Below are positions 7,860-17,211 of a stretch of DNA of 45,304 nucleotides, one piece after another (the first letter of the stretch is position 1; every line of letters begins with the position of its first letter). The DNA is taken from assembly GCA_031285625.1 (NCBI GenBank), contig JAITVV010000050.1:1-45304 (forward strand), in the 5' to 3' direction. The position numbers and the translations under genes were made by a program. The stretch comes from Prevotella sp. (GTDB lineage Bacteria > Bacteroidota > Bacteroidia > Bacteroidales > Dysgonomonadaceae). The notes beneath the pieces were generated by a model. The model was not told the origin of the DNA. It worked only from the letters and a program-made list of their open reading frames with translations, and did not search any database.

Positions 7860-9035
7860 TTATACTTTTTTGCAGATGATTAGTACTTTCTGATCATTGG
7901 CTAAGGTAGTTGCAAATATATATATATTACCACCTTCTTTTATTTTCGTTTTTTGTCTTATTTCCTGAGTAGATAGGGGAAAATTACGGGGAGTTATATT
8001 TGCTTGTTTCATATCAGATAGATATTGCTTAATATCTTTTTTGTTTAGAGTGCAGACTTGTTGAACAATAAATTCTCGTCCCTGAAAGCTTGGAAGCAAG
8101 CTGTCAGAAGTATATAAGTGGCTGCTTGAATGTAATTTTTCAAGGTTGTTTGCCTTTGCAAAATATTTATATGCACCGGCTTTCATAATAGAAGGATTGG
8201 GTTCATACAAATACTTTCCAACCTGAGATGTGTAACATATAGAGGCCTGTTCTTCCTGATCTTTGGAGAAAGTGAAGCGATCAATCCGGTCTTTTAGTAT
8301 ATTGATGCAGTGAAATATTGTACTTGTATTACCTTCATCTTTGATAAGAAGCAACTCTTTACATTCATTATTCACACTAATAACATGTACTTCAGATATA
8401 TTCCTCATCGACTTTACTGCCAATGATATATCAAGCATTGGAGATAACTTTATCATTGTTTTTTCTGCCTTTTCTTCCAACAACTCTTCAATTTCTAGAA
8501 TATCAGGGGTACAATCTTCAATACGAACTGTTTTTCTACCGCTTGTATCCCGTCGTGCTGGATCTATATAGATGAGGTCTACTGGAGGCATTTCCTTTAA
8601 ATACTTAATTGCATCCGAGTTAACAATGGTGGTGTTTTTTAAGTTTAAACTCTGAAAGTTTGATACAGCTATTCTACATAATTCTTCTTGTTGTTCAATA
8701 TATGCAGCTTTGTTGAATCTGGATGAGAGAAAGGAAAAATCGATACCAAAACCTCCTGTCAGATCGACCATTGAATTGCCTTCCACCAGACTGGACTTAT
8801 ATGAAGCTGTCTGTTCCGAAGAACATTGTTCCAGTGAAATATGCCTAGGGTATATTATTGAATCGTTTTCATACCAACTTGGTACTTTTTCTTTTATTAT
8901 CTTTCTCCCTGCAATTTGTTGTACAGCCATCTGCATATCTATATCAGGATATTTTTTTGTATGTAGGGCTAAAGAATGAATATCATCATTCTCATGTTCT
9001 TTAATAAAGTCTTTAAGTAGAGGAGAAAGAATCAT
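7860..9035 (-). CDS. SAM-dependent methyltransferase with THUMP-like N-terminus (PG_1098 type)
   Basis: The 391-residue product has a Rossmann methyltransferase core with motif I VDLTGGFGIDFSFL near residue 90 and the catalytic-region motif YIDPARRD near 157. The N-terminal part and the C-terminal approximately 100 residues match the organisation of the Bacteroidetes PG_1098 family, which has a ferredoxin-like/THUMP-like portion suggesting RNA as substrate. The exact target is unknown. Its ATG overlaps the tamB stop codon as ATGA, so it is translationally coupled as the downstream gene of that operon. Pairing of this enzyme with TamB has no obvious mechanistic reason. Confidence 0.85.
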   Translation of the reverse strand: MILSPLLKDFIKEHENDDIHSLALHTKKYPDIDMQMAVQQIAGRKIIKEKVPSWYENDSIIYPRHISLEQCSSEQTASYKSSLVEGNSMVDLTGGFGIDFSFLSSRFNKAAYIEQQEELCRIAVSNFQSLNLKNTTIVNSDAIKYLKEMPPVDLIYIDPARRDTSGRKTVRIEDCTPDILEIEELLEEKAEKTMIKLSPMLDISLAVKSMRNISEVHVISVNNECKELLLIKDEGNTSTIFHCINILKDRIDRFTFSKDQEEQASICYTSQVGKYLYEPNPSIMKAGAYKYFAKANNLEKLHSSSHLYTSDSLLPSFQGREFIVQQVCTLNKKDIKQYLSDMKQANITPRNFPLSTQEIRQKTKIKEGGNIYIFATTLANDQKVLIICKKV

Positions 9036-12000
9036 TGTTTCATCTTAATAAAATGGCTCAGGGAGCTACCTTTCTTTATAGAATCGGGAACTATCGGAAT
9101 AATAGTATCACTTATACTTGCTTTAGGTTTCAATGGGGCTTTGAATAGGTCGTTCAGATTATCAAAATCCTTCTTGTAGATGATTCCGACCCCTTGTGTC
9201 TGAGAAGTTCGTTCTGTATAATAGTATTTCTCATTGTAGTGGTTATACGCCTTTATTCGCCAGGTACCTGCATTATTTAAGAGATATTCAATATCAACAT
9301 CACTGATCATTGCTTCCTTACCAACATATATATCATTCCTGTATCCGAAATTCCCATTGATTAATAATCTATCATTCAACAAACGGCTTGATAAAAGTAA
9401 TTCTACTTCGGTATTTGTAAACTCTTTATCACTATAGCGAATATTAGTGCCAAGCTCCCATCTGTCATCTACTTTACTTACAATTTTAGTTAACTGGCTA
9501 GATAATGTAGCTGATGCTACAGCTGCAAAATCAGAAGTACTGTAAGGTGTATTGCTATCCTGAGGACTAATAAATTTAGAAAGTAATAATAGATAAGCTA
9601 CTTGTTTACTTATCATATCAGGAGTATTTATTATACTTTTTACCTGTCGGGCAACTTCAGGGTCTGCAGCCGGGAACTGTATATCAAGTCCTACATTCGG
9701 GTGTTTCAGTTGACCGGATAAGTTAAGTACACAATTGACAGGAATACTTGTTTGCCCTGTAAACTCTGAAATATCCTGATCCAGATCTCTTAAATTGGCA
9801 TTTACTTTATAAATTGCTGTTACGTCCAACTCTGCCCCAAAAGGATCTCCTCTAAACTGAACAGTACTACCATCTTCTATCGTGAAACGTCTCTCAAGTA
9901 TACGTTGGAAAGTAAAATTATAACTTCCCCTGTTTATCGTATACGTACCAAAGAGGCGAGGGGAGGCCTTTGTACTCCATTGGAACTGCATAGCTCCGCT
10001 ACCTGAACCTCTCAATACGTCACCACCTACCGGATCCATGAGAATCTCAACAACGGCATTTGGCATTGCATCTATATAGAAGTTCATATTGATGTCCATT
10101 CCCGAATCTGTTTTTATCGGGGTAGGTGAGGTTGTAACTGTTGAGTCGGCTTTCTGATCTGATTTGTATGTAATAAAAGAATATTCGTTAATTATGTCTT
10201 CCATAAAGTTCATACGCACAACAGTCTTATCTTCGGTTCTCATGCTGATATCAATGTCGACAGCACTTTCGTCACCACCAATTGTTCCTTTTCCACTACC
10301 AAATACTTTTCCGTAGAAGATTGGATTTTGTTGCACGGTAGCATTATATACCAAAAAGTTATCAGCAGATAAATCGACTAAATACATGAAGTCATGGAAA
10401 AAATCATGAGCGACTTTTCCACTGGCTATAGCCTTATTGTTAAATTCATCAGAAAGTGTAATATCTGTAAAATAGATAAGGTCTTTTTTCATATAAACCG
10501 TATCCGTAAATTTATAGTTTGTGTTTAAGAAATTGATACCAATATTACCATCTCTGATAAATGCTTTACCTTCAACCGTAACATCCGAAAAGTTTCCAAA
10601 TAGATGAACGTGTCCGGTTCCTCTTCCGCTTACATTCTGAAAAACTGCTTCTGCATATCTGTTCAAGAAGCTAATGTCAATACTATCTGCATCGAAGTTT
10701 ATAGACAATCCTTGTTTTATCGGGTCTATCTCCCCGTTTACTTTAGTTAATTTATTTTCTTTACTAAGGATTTGCCCATCCATCATGATTTTATTAGTCT
10801 CCTCGTCTAACTCGCTAAATATATTTAGCTTACCTAATTCAGTACCATTGAATTTGAAATCAGTAACTTCTAAGCGTGTGTTCAGGTAAGGCTTATTTTC
10901 AATACTTGAAGCAAATAAACTACCTGTAGCTGCACCACCGAATCTTAAAACGTCGATGGCTAATGTCTGGAAAATATATTCAAGGTTGATATTTTTTAAT
11001 TCAGCCTTTAGGATATCAGATGAACTTTTAGGGGAGTAACTACCGTTTATTCTTATTTCCTGACTATTGTCATCTGTGTAAACGGAAAAATTATTAACAG
11101 CATAATGCCCGTCCTTTATATTTATGTGAGACTTTTCCATTTTCCACATTGCATTATTTAATAATAACTCGCTAGGAAGCATGTCGATATCTATCATCAA
11201 TGGGGATTTATCTTCTTTAGTAAAAAGTGTTGCAATAGAAAACTCGCCTTTTGCTTTCTGTTTCCCTGTATTCACCAAAGAGATATTTGTATTAACCAGG
11301 TTATTATTTGCTGTTGATTTTATAGAAACTTCATTTGTTACGTCTTTTTTGCCAATAAGTAATACATCTACCTGAGTGTTGATCTGGTTATCTGAATTTT
11401 CATTTTCGGCTAGTATATAACCAGATTTGATATTCATACCTGCTGCTTTTATTACAGGGGTGAATACCTCAACCTTAAATTTATCCAATACATTGTTATA
11501 GTGCCCTACTATTTTTGCCGGGCTAATAACAGTAACAGGTAGTTTAAGAATTGTACTCAAATCTTCTGTATTACTGATAGAGAAATTGAATGTAAAGTTA
11601 TTTTCCAGCTCTTCTTTCTCTTTTTTCTTTCTGTCTTTAACTTTAATTAATGCCGGCAGGTAAGGGTGTAATGTCTGTAAAATACTATTGGTCATTGTTA
11701 GAAATGAATATTCTCCTGCTACTTCACCATTTAATATATCAGACTGTATTTTCAATCTATGACCGATCGAATCGATAGAGGATTCAACCAAGAACTTATT
11801 CATTAAAAATACTTTATTCTCGCGTAGAAAATCAATCGAATCGATACGTATATAGCCTTGCGCGTGATCTATATCTTTTCCTATAAAGTCAGCATCCACA
11901 ACGAAAGAGAGATATGAATGTTCCATCTTTTCAGCTATATGTAATTTATCCAGTTGTAAATTAGCTACCCGTGCTTTAAAGGTTAATTCAGGCATATCTT

Positions 12001-13456
12001 TATCTGTCAAATCAAAGAGCCCGGCTATGTCAAGCTTTCCATTCGGGTCATCGATAGCAAGTTTCCCATCCACGCGCAGCCCGTCATAACTGGCATCTAA
12101 CTGTATATCTTTATAAGAATATCCTTTATAATCAAAGTTAAAAATATCTCCTTCAGCCGTACCCCTTATACTTCCATGTTTTGGTTTTTCTAAGTCGACA
12201 GCTATGTTCAAAGATGTTTTATTTAAATCGTTATTTGCCAGTAATTTTCCTAGTTCAAAGTCTGATGTATAAACTTTACCTTTAATGTAAGAACTAATTC
12301 CCGGACGAGGTTCGTCCAGTCCAAAAAGCACATCTGTCTTTATCACACCGAGGTCAGTATCAAGACTACCAAAAGCGGTTAATTGATTCAGATAGCCGGA
12401 AATATCACCTTCAAAAGACATGGTTCCGAGATTTTTCAACAGCGGAGGAAGATTCGTATTAGAAGCGAAATTATCAATAATACTTTCCAGTTCAGTATAA
12501 TCTAGGGTTAACCGATCTATACTTCCCAGAATATATGCTTTTTTAGGATCGGATAAATCTTTAATTTCCACATTAGAAATAAGATGCATCGTTTTGCCGT
12601 AATCCAGTGATAGATCTTCAATATTAATATTATTCGCAGATCCATTAACGTGTCCCCGAAGTACTATACGATCGTCGAAGTTCTTTAAAGCAGGTACGAA
12701 GGCCGAAATATCCTGAGGTGAAATATATGAGGTGGCTATAATACAGTCAAGGGTAGCATAGTCCTTAACCTTTGAACTATCATCAGGAACTGTAAGATCA
12801 ATCTCACATTTGTCGAATTCTAATGATGATGCCGGCAATTGTAGGTTAAAACCTCTGACAGATATTTTTTTATTTTGTGTAATCAATCGAAAGGTCAGAT
12901 CTGAAATATCCAATCCACTTTTTTCTTTCAATGCAAATTTCTTGATTTGAATATTCAGAGAGTCTGGTAGCAACGATTTCATTGCCAGTTTTGCGTTGAA
13001 ATCGGATATTGCAATGTGATTTGCATCAAAACGGTCTTTAACGATGGGTTTATCTTTCACATCATAGTAAAATTGCCCATTAGCAATATTGACAGAACTT
13101 AGCTTTATATCAATCTTCGCTTTTGGTTTATCGTCCTGTGGCTTAAAAGCATCAATTATGTATTGAATATTCAGCGGCGCTTCAGCTGTTTCTTTAGATA
13201 GATGTACTTCGAAGTCTGTTAGCCAGGCTGATGTTATCACCACTTTCTTCTTCATCAGGGAAATGAGGTCGATACTGGCAGAAAGTTTTTCAACCATCAG
13301 AACCTTATCATTAGATTGGTCATACAGATAAACACTATCTAATTGTACAGTATTGAATAGTTGAAAATGGAGTTTTCCGATGCCGAGTTCAGTGCCTATT
13401 TTATTCTTAAGTTCGTCGACAACGATATTCTTAGCATACTCTTGAACAGCAGGCAA
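9032..13456 (-). CDS. tamB: TamB-like translocation/assembly module protein
   Basis: This is a very long AsmA/TamB-type protein (1474 residues from the TTG at 13456) rich in repeating beta strands, the pattern of inner-membrane-anchored periplasmic proteins that carry lipids or help assemble outer-membrane proteins. The conserved TamB C-terminal domain is evident, with GSGAMQFQWSTKASPRLFG, TYTINRGSYNF and the end region around NAGTWRIKAYN. The first canonical start is the TTG at 13456, but the frame stays open to 13549 and encodes a perfect membrane anchor upstream of it (KRFKQIFLTVLG then a hydrophobic run). No ATG or GTG is in frame there. Either ATA at 13537-13535 is used, or one A of the run at 13532-13535 is an indel separating it from the ATG at 13544-13542. 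The coordinate given is therefore conservative. Confidence 0.88.
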   Translation of the reverse strand: MPAVQEYAKNIVVDELKNKIGTELGIGKLHFQLFNTVQLDSVYLYDQSNDKVLMVEKLSASIDLISLMKKKVVITSAWLTDFEVHLSKETAEAPLNIQYIIDAFKPQDDKPKAKIDIKLSSVNIANGQFYYDVKDKPIVKDRFDANHIAISDFNAKLAMKSLLPDSLNIQIKKFALKEKSGLDISDLTFRLITQNKKISVRGFNLQLPASSLEFDKCEIDLTVPDDSSKVKDYATLDCIIATSYISPQDISAFVPALKNFDDRIVLRGHVNGSANNINIEDLSLDYGKTMHLISNVEIKDLSDPKKAYILGSIDRLTLDYTELESIIDNFASNTNLPPLLKNLGTMSFEGDISGYLNQLTAFGSLDTDLGVIKTDVLFGLDEPRPGISSYIKGKVYTSDFELGKLLANNDLNKTSLNIAVDLEKPKHGSIRGTAEGDIFNFDYKGYSYKDIQLDASYDGLRVDGKLAIDDPNGKLDIAGLFDLTDKDMPELTFKARVANLQLDKLHIAEKMEHSYLSFVVDADFIGKDIDHAQGYIRIDSIDFLRENKVFLMNKFLVESSIDSIGHRLKIQSDILNGEVAGEYSFLTMTNSILQTLHPYLPALIKVKDRKKKEKEELENNFTFNFSISNTEDLSTILKLPVTVISPAKIVGHYNNVLDKFKVEVFTPVIKAAGMNIKSGYILAENENSDNQINTQVDVLLIGKKDVTNEVSIKSTANNNLVNTNISLVNTGKQKAKGEFSIATLFTKEDKSPLMIDIDMLPSELLLNNAMWKMEKSHINIKDGHYAVNNFSVYTDDNSQEIRINGSYSPKSSSDILKAELKNINLEYIFQTLAIDVLRFGGAATGSLFASSIENKPYLNTRLEVTDFKFNGTELGKLNIFSELDEETNKIMMDGQILSKENKLTKVNGEIDPIKQGLSINFDADSIDISFLNRYAEAVFQNVSGRGTGHVHLFGNFSDVTVEGKAFIRDGNIGINFLNTNYKFTDTVYMKKDLIYFTDITLSDEFNNKAIASGKVAHDFFHDFMYLVDLSADNFLVYNATVQQNPIFYGKVFGSGKGTIGGDESAVDIDISMRTEDKTVVRMNFMEDIINEYSFITYKSDQKADSTVTTSPTPIKTDSGMDINMNFYIDAMPNAVVEILMDPVGGDVLRGSGSGAMQFQWSTKASPRLFGTYTINRGSYNFTFQRILERRFTIEDGSTVQFRGDPFGAELDVTAIYKVNANLRDLDQDISEFTGQTSIPVNCVLNLSGQLKHPNVGLDIQFPAADPEVARQVKSIINTPDMISKQVAYLLLLSKFISPQDSNTPYSTSDFAAVASATLSSQLTKIVSKVDDRWELGTNIRYSDKEFTNTEVELLLSSRLLNDRLLINGNFGYRNDIYVGKEAMISDVDIEYLLNNAGTWRIKAYNHYNEKYYYTERTSQTQGVGIIYKKDFDNLNDLFKAPLKPKASISDTIIPIVPDSIKKGSSLSHFIKMKQ

Positions 13457-13558
13457 ATTTAACAGGCCAAACAGTAGTGTTATCAGTCCTACTATTATGC
13501 CTAATACAGTGAGAAATATCTGTTTAAACCGTTTTATAACACATCCATTTTAGAGGTA

Positions 13559-13566
13559 CAAAATTA
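13559..13566 (-). promoter_or_regulatory. -7 box upstream of tamB
   Basis: The minus strand reads TAATTTTG. Its position puts the transcript start near 13552, upstream of the membrane-anchor segment and the problematic start codon. Positions 13567-13708 are non-coding; TTATCTTA and TAAGATAA form a weak stem there. Confidence 0.45.
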
Positions 13567-13708
13567 TCAAAAAAAGAGGATTTCCTTTCATTAAAAAACA
13601 GTTATCTTACAGATTTATTTTTCTCTTAAGATAATTTATAGAAAACCGTCTCTCCTTTTGACTTAAACAAAAGAAAAAGGTTTATGTTCTCATACGGTAA
13701 TAAAGGCT

Positions 13709-14491
13709 TTATTTAATTTTATCAAGTAGATCTTTATTTAATCGGGACAGTTCCTCTATCTTATTTTCCAGGGCGTTCATCTTTTGCAGCAATTCATCGT
13801 TATTATCCGAAACCATTTCATCAACAATTAATGAAGTAAAGAAAGACATGCCAAGCATACCACCTACAAAAACAAATAATGAGAAAAAGAACCTTATCAG
13901 TACTGATTCTGTATAAGCTATATCTGCTGCCATAAAATCGGGTATTTCGTACCAGCCCTCAATCGTAAGCATTCTAAATACAGTATAGGCTGACTCAAAC
14001 GGGTTACCAAACAGAGTAGGGTATGAGTCTTTAAAGATATATGTTAATATTGTACTGATGATAATCATCATGATTGTTGCACCAACCAGCAAGCTGGCAG
14101 AAGCTTTAAATGCACGGTTAAAGTCTTTTAATAGCTTTGTAAAGTTCGGGATGAATTTGCCAAAACGGATAAATTTAAATAGCTTGAATACCCTCAATAG
14201 AAGAATGTAATTAAAATCTGTTGGCTGTTTTTCACTGAATACAAAGAATAGAGGTACCGATGCAAGAAGTACTAACAGCATATCAAGTACATTTGCCTTA
14301 TCTCTGAAAAAATCTTTTTTATAAATGTATATCTTGTATGCAATCTCTATGAGGAATAAAAAAGTTATTAAATAATCTACAAGTTGGAAGGCTTCGTTGA
14401 ATGGTGTGTCGAATGTTAATAGTATAGTAACTATAGTATTAAGTAATATAGCACCACCAATAAACCGATTATTCAATAATAATTTAAGCAT
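13709..14491 (-). CDS. Voltage-gated cation channel (BacNav-like)
   Basis: The 260-residue product has the six-segment plan of a single-domain voltage-gated channel. S4 carries a basic residue at exactly every third position: Arg100, Lys103, Lys106, Arg109 and Lys112. The pore loop reads RMLTIEGW with Glu178, equivalent to the TLESW selectivity filter of NaChBac-type sodium channels. S6 follows at about 198-226, and the last 30 residues form a heptad coiled coil (LLQKMNALENKIEEL) that would hold the tetramer. Ion selectivity (Na+ versus Ca2+) cannot be deduced safely. It is the last gene of a minus-strand operon; its ATG shares one base with the stop of the SUFU gene (TAATG). Confidence 0.9.
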   Translation of the reverse strand: MLKLLLNNRFIGGAILLNTIVTILLTFDTPFNEAFQLVDYLITFLFLIEIAYKIYIYKKDFFRDKANVLDMLLVLLASVPLFFVFSEKQPTDFNYILLLRVFKLFKFIRFGKFIPNFTKLLKDFNRAFKASASLLVGATIMMIIISTILTYIFKDSYPTLFGNPFESAYTVFRMLTIEGWYEIPDFMAADIAYTESVLIRFFFSLFVFVGGMLGMSFFTSLIVDEMVSDNNDELLQKMNALENKIEELSRLNKDLLDKIK

Positions 14492-15147
14492 TATCTTCGT
14501 GTTAAATCTGTGATCAGGAATGGATTGACTGTCCTTATCTCTTCCAGTATCTTTACTACTTCATCGTATGCGGATTTACTGGCTTTTATCCTGTCCATTT
14601 CATTCGATGTTAATCCTACCATCTGCAAGAAAGCTACTTCTCCATGAGGCGTTTGAATCTTTCCTAATTCCGGATCAAGGGTAAATGCTACACCTACAAT
14701 ATCTATATCTGAATTAAGGCGAATAGGTCCATTAGCCGGAATAACATGATTTTCTTCAAACCACTTACCGCTCTTTATCACATAGCGTGCCAGGTTATTC
14801 ATGAGATTCACTACCCATGTAGGATCTTCTCCATCTTCAACAAAAGGTTTTAGACGAAAAGTAAATTCAAATCCCCATTTACTAAACTCACCTCCGGCAG
14901 CTTCCTCATTATAATATAATTCAGACATTCCATAACTAACCAAATGACGATGGAATTCTCCTTTGTCAGAATCATATATACTCACACCATCCAAAGGATC
15001 ATTACCACCTACCATATAGTGTAGAGGAGGGGTATAGTGACGTGGCTTTTGGGTACCATATATCTTGTCAACTACTTTGTCTATTTCGAGCCAGCCTACT
15101 GCATCCTCTTCATCGTATGTGTTTCTGTATTCCTTTTGTGTTATCAT
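14491..15147 (-). CDS. Suppressor-of-fused (SUFU) domain protein
   Basis: The 218-residue soluble protein matches the SUFU fold. An N-terminal part leads to PPLHYMVGGNDPLDGVSIY, then SKWGFEFTFRL, and a long segment around residues 90-190 ends with LQMVGLTSNEMDRIK, typical of bacterial SUFU proteins. In animals SUFU binds Gli factors; in bacteria its role is unknown, although it is often associated with immunity or toxin loci. No signal peptide is present. It lies 7 bases after the ABC exporter gene and overlaps the channel start by one base, so the three are almost certainly co-expressed. Confidence 0.87.
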   Translation of the reverse strand: MITQKEYRNTYDEEDAVGWLEIDKVVDKIYGTQKPRHYTPPLHYMVGGNDPLDGVSIYDSDKGEFHRHLVSYGMSELYYNEEAAGGEFSKWGFEFTFRLKPFVEDGEDPTWVVNLMNNLARYVIKSGKWFEENHVIPANGPIRLNSDIDIVGVAFTLDPELGKIQTPHGEVAFLQMVGLTSNEMDRIKASKSAYDEVVKILEEIRTVNPFLITDLTRR

Positions 15148-15154
15148 AAATTAT

Positions 15155-16939
15155 CTAATCATCCAGTGTTTTCGATATTTTGTCGATGTTTAAACTACGG
15201 GCCATCGCATCAAAGATTTCTTTGTAAGTACCATCCTGATGATAAATTTCTTCATGTGTTCCTGATTCAACCACATGTCCATTTTTCATTACAAAGATAC
15301 AGTCTGAATCTATAATCTGCGATATACTATGTGAAATAATGATCACTGTACGATCTTTTTTTATAGCATCGAGACTATTCTTTATTTGCTCGGTAGCTAT
15401 AGCGTCCAGACTGGCAGTCGGTTCATCCAGAAATATAATTGGAGGATTTTTTAAGAACATACGTGCAATGGCTATTTTCTGTTGTTGTCCTCCCGATAAG
15501 GATAAGGCTGATGTCTGATAGCCTTGTTCGAATGTTATTATTTGTTCATGTATGTATGACCTTTTCGCAGCATCGATAACTTCTTCCAGAGTAGCATCCG
15601 GTTTCCCGTATCGTATATTTTCTTCTATTGTACCATTAAAGATGTGATTTTTTTGCAAAACAAGTCCAATATTTTCCCTTAGGTAAGAAGTGTCATATTC
15701 ATCTAATGAAACTCCATCCAATAAGATCTTACCTGAATCAGGTTGATAAAATTTATCCAGAAGATTTATCAATGTACTTTTGCCTGCTCCTGATAATCCA
15801 ACCAAAGCTGTAGTTTGTCCCGGTAGAATTTCCATATTGATATTGTACAAAGTTTTTAATTCATTATCAGGATAAGTAAAGTCAATATTTTTAATTTCAA
15901 ATTTACCTTTGATCTTTTTAGGGCGGTAATGTCCTGAATGTTCTATCTGATGATCTGCTTTTAAGATATCGAAGAAACTTTCCGAATAAATTAAAGCATC
16001 ATTCATCTGATCGTATATACGATGTAACTGACGGATTGGAGCTGATACATTATTAAACAACATAATGTGAAACATAATTGCTCCAATCGTCATTTTATCT
16101 GATAGAACAAGATAGGCTGTAAGAATAATGATAATGACAATCCCTATCTGTTCGATAAAGCTTTTTAGACCATCGAAAAGGAAACTCATTTTACGGGTTT
16201 TCATTTGGGCATCTGTCAAATCATTTTGTAGAGCCATCTGTTTATCACTTTCAATATTTTCTCTTATAAATGATTTGATAACCGTTATTGATTCCAGAAT
16301 ACCGAGTATTCCCTGACTTTTATTCTCTCTTAACTCTTTAATTAGACGTCGGGTACCACTCATACGAACAGCTTGTTGACGGCTAACATAATAATAAATG
16401 GGAACAATACACAACCCAACTAACCCTACATAAAAGTTGGCATTGAACATCATGATAAGTGCTACAATCGAATTGGCAAATAAAGGGAGAATATCTATGA
16501 AAAAGTTTTGTACCAGGCGTGTTAAGCTTTCTACTCCTCTATCAATCCGGGTTTGGAGTTTTCCCGGTTGATTGCCTCCCGAGCTATAAAAAGCAAGTTT
16601 ATATGTTAATATTTTATCAACGATAGATTGAGCCAGATCTTTTGCTATAAAAATCCGAAGTTTTTCACCATAGAATTTTTGACCAAACTGAATAAATGAA
16701 TTAATAATTTCTTTGCTGATAAGTATTAGCGAAATAGTGATAAGGATTGAAAGACCTTCGGCCAGCCCTTTGTGTGCTTCTACCAGAGCATTGATTTCAT
16801 CCACAGTATACCTTAAGACCCATGCATTTACCTGTGCCGTGAGTGATCCTATCAGTGTTAATACCAATGCAAGTATTACCAGCCAACGGTATGGGTAAAC
16901 ATAAGGTTTAAGATTCTTGAAAAGCTGAAGCAGTGTCAT
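15155..16939 (-). CDS. ABC exporter, fused permease and ATPase
   Basis: This is a half-size ABC exporter of about 594 residues. The N-terminal 320 residues hold six transmembrane segments. The C-terminal ATPase carries Walker A GLSGAGKST (near 373), a Q-loop, signature LSGGQQQK (near 480) and Walker B IIFLDEPTAS. It should act as a homodimer or heterodimer in the inner membrane; the substrate (lipid, peptide or drug) is unknown. The longer in-frame ATG at 16957 lies next to and overlaps the -7 box at 16955-16962, so the ATG at 16939 (MTLLQLF...) is preferred. First gene of the exporter-SUFU-channel operon. Confidence 0.92.
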   Translation of the reverse strand: MTLLQLFKNLKPYVYPYRWLVILALVLTLIGSLTAQVNAWVLRYTVDEINALVEAHKGLAEGLSILITISLILISKEIINSFIQFGQKFYGEKLRIFIAKDLAQSIVDKILTYKLAFYSSGGNQPGKLQTRIDRGVESLTRLVQNFFIDILPLFANSIVALIMMFNANFYVGLVGLCIVPIYYYVSRQQAVRMSGTRRLIKELRENKSQGILGILESITVIKSFIRENIESDKQMALQNDLTDAQMKTRKMSFLFDGLKSFIEQIGIVIIIILTAYLVLSDKMTIGAIMFHIMLFNNVSAPIRQLHRIYDQMNDALIYSESFFDILKADHQIEHSGHYRPKKIKGKFEIKNIDFTYPDNELKTLYNINMEILPGQTTALVGLSGAGKSTLINLLDKFYQPDSGKILLDGVSLDEYDTSYLRENIGLVLQKNHIFNGTIEENIRYGKPDATLEEVIDAAKRSYIHEQIITFEQGYQTSALSLSGGQQQKIAIARMFLKNPPIIFLDEPTASLDAIATEQIKNSLDAIKKDRTVIIISHSISQIIDSDCIFVMKNGHVVESGTHEEIYHQDGTYKEIFDAMARSLNIDKISKTLDD

Positions 16940-16954
16940 TGTGTAATATTTTTG

Positions 16955-16985
16955 CAAATGTAATTTTTTTGAACATCAAACCCAA
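16955..16985 (-). promoter_or_regulatory. Promoter of the exporter-SUFU-channel operon
   Basis: On the minus strand, TTGG (16985-16982), a 19-base spacer and TACATTTG (16962-16955) form a good Bacteroidetes promoter 15 bases before the chosen ATG. Confidence 0.6.
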
Positions 16986-17015
16986 TGATAAAGTTTATTT
17001 TTACAAAAGAATATT

Positions 17016-17023
17016 TATCTTTG
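17016..17023 (+). promoter_or_regulatory. -7 box of the AAA_28 ATPase gene
   Basis: TATCTTTG here would give an unusually long leader of about 180 bases before the ATG at 17212. Confidence 0.45.
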
Positions 17024-17082
17024 GTCGATATATGTTAAATTAATACAGACAAATAAAACCAATAATTCACAGACGTAAATGT

Positions 17083-17115
17083 CTAAACTTAATGATCAAA
17101 AAGGATTAAGTTTAG
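17083..17115 (+). promoter_or_regulatory. Leader hairpin upstream of the AAA_28 gene
   Basis: CTAAACTTAAT (17083-17093) and ATTAAGTTTAG (17105-17115) are perfect 11-bp complements with an 11-base loop. The short pyrimidine stretch after it is not a clean T-run. It could be a leader structure, the end of a small RNA, or an operator. Confidence 0.45.
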
Positions 17116-17211
17116 TACTTCTCTTTTCTAAAAAACTTCTCCCTGCCGTAGAACATAGGCAAATAATCCCAATACAAAGAAAAAATATATATTTTACACT
17201 AAATTTTAATA

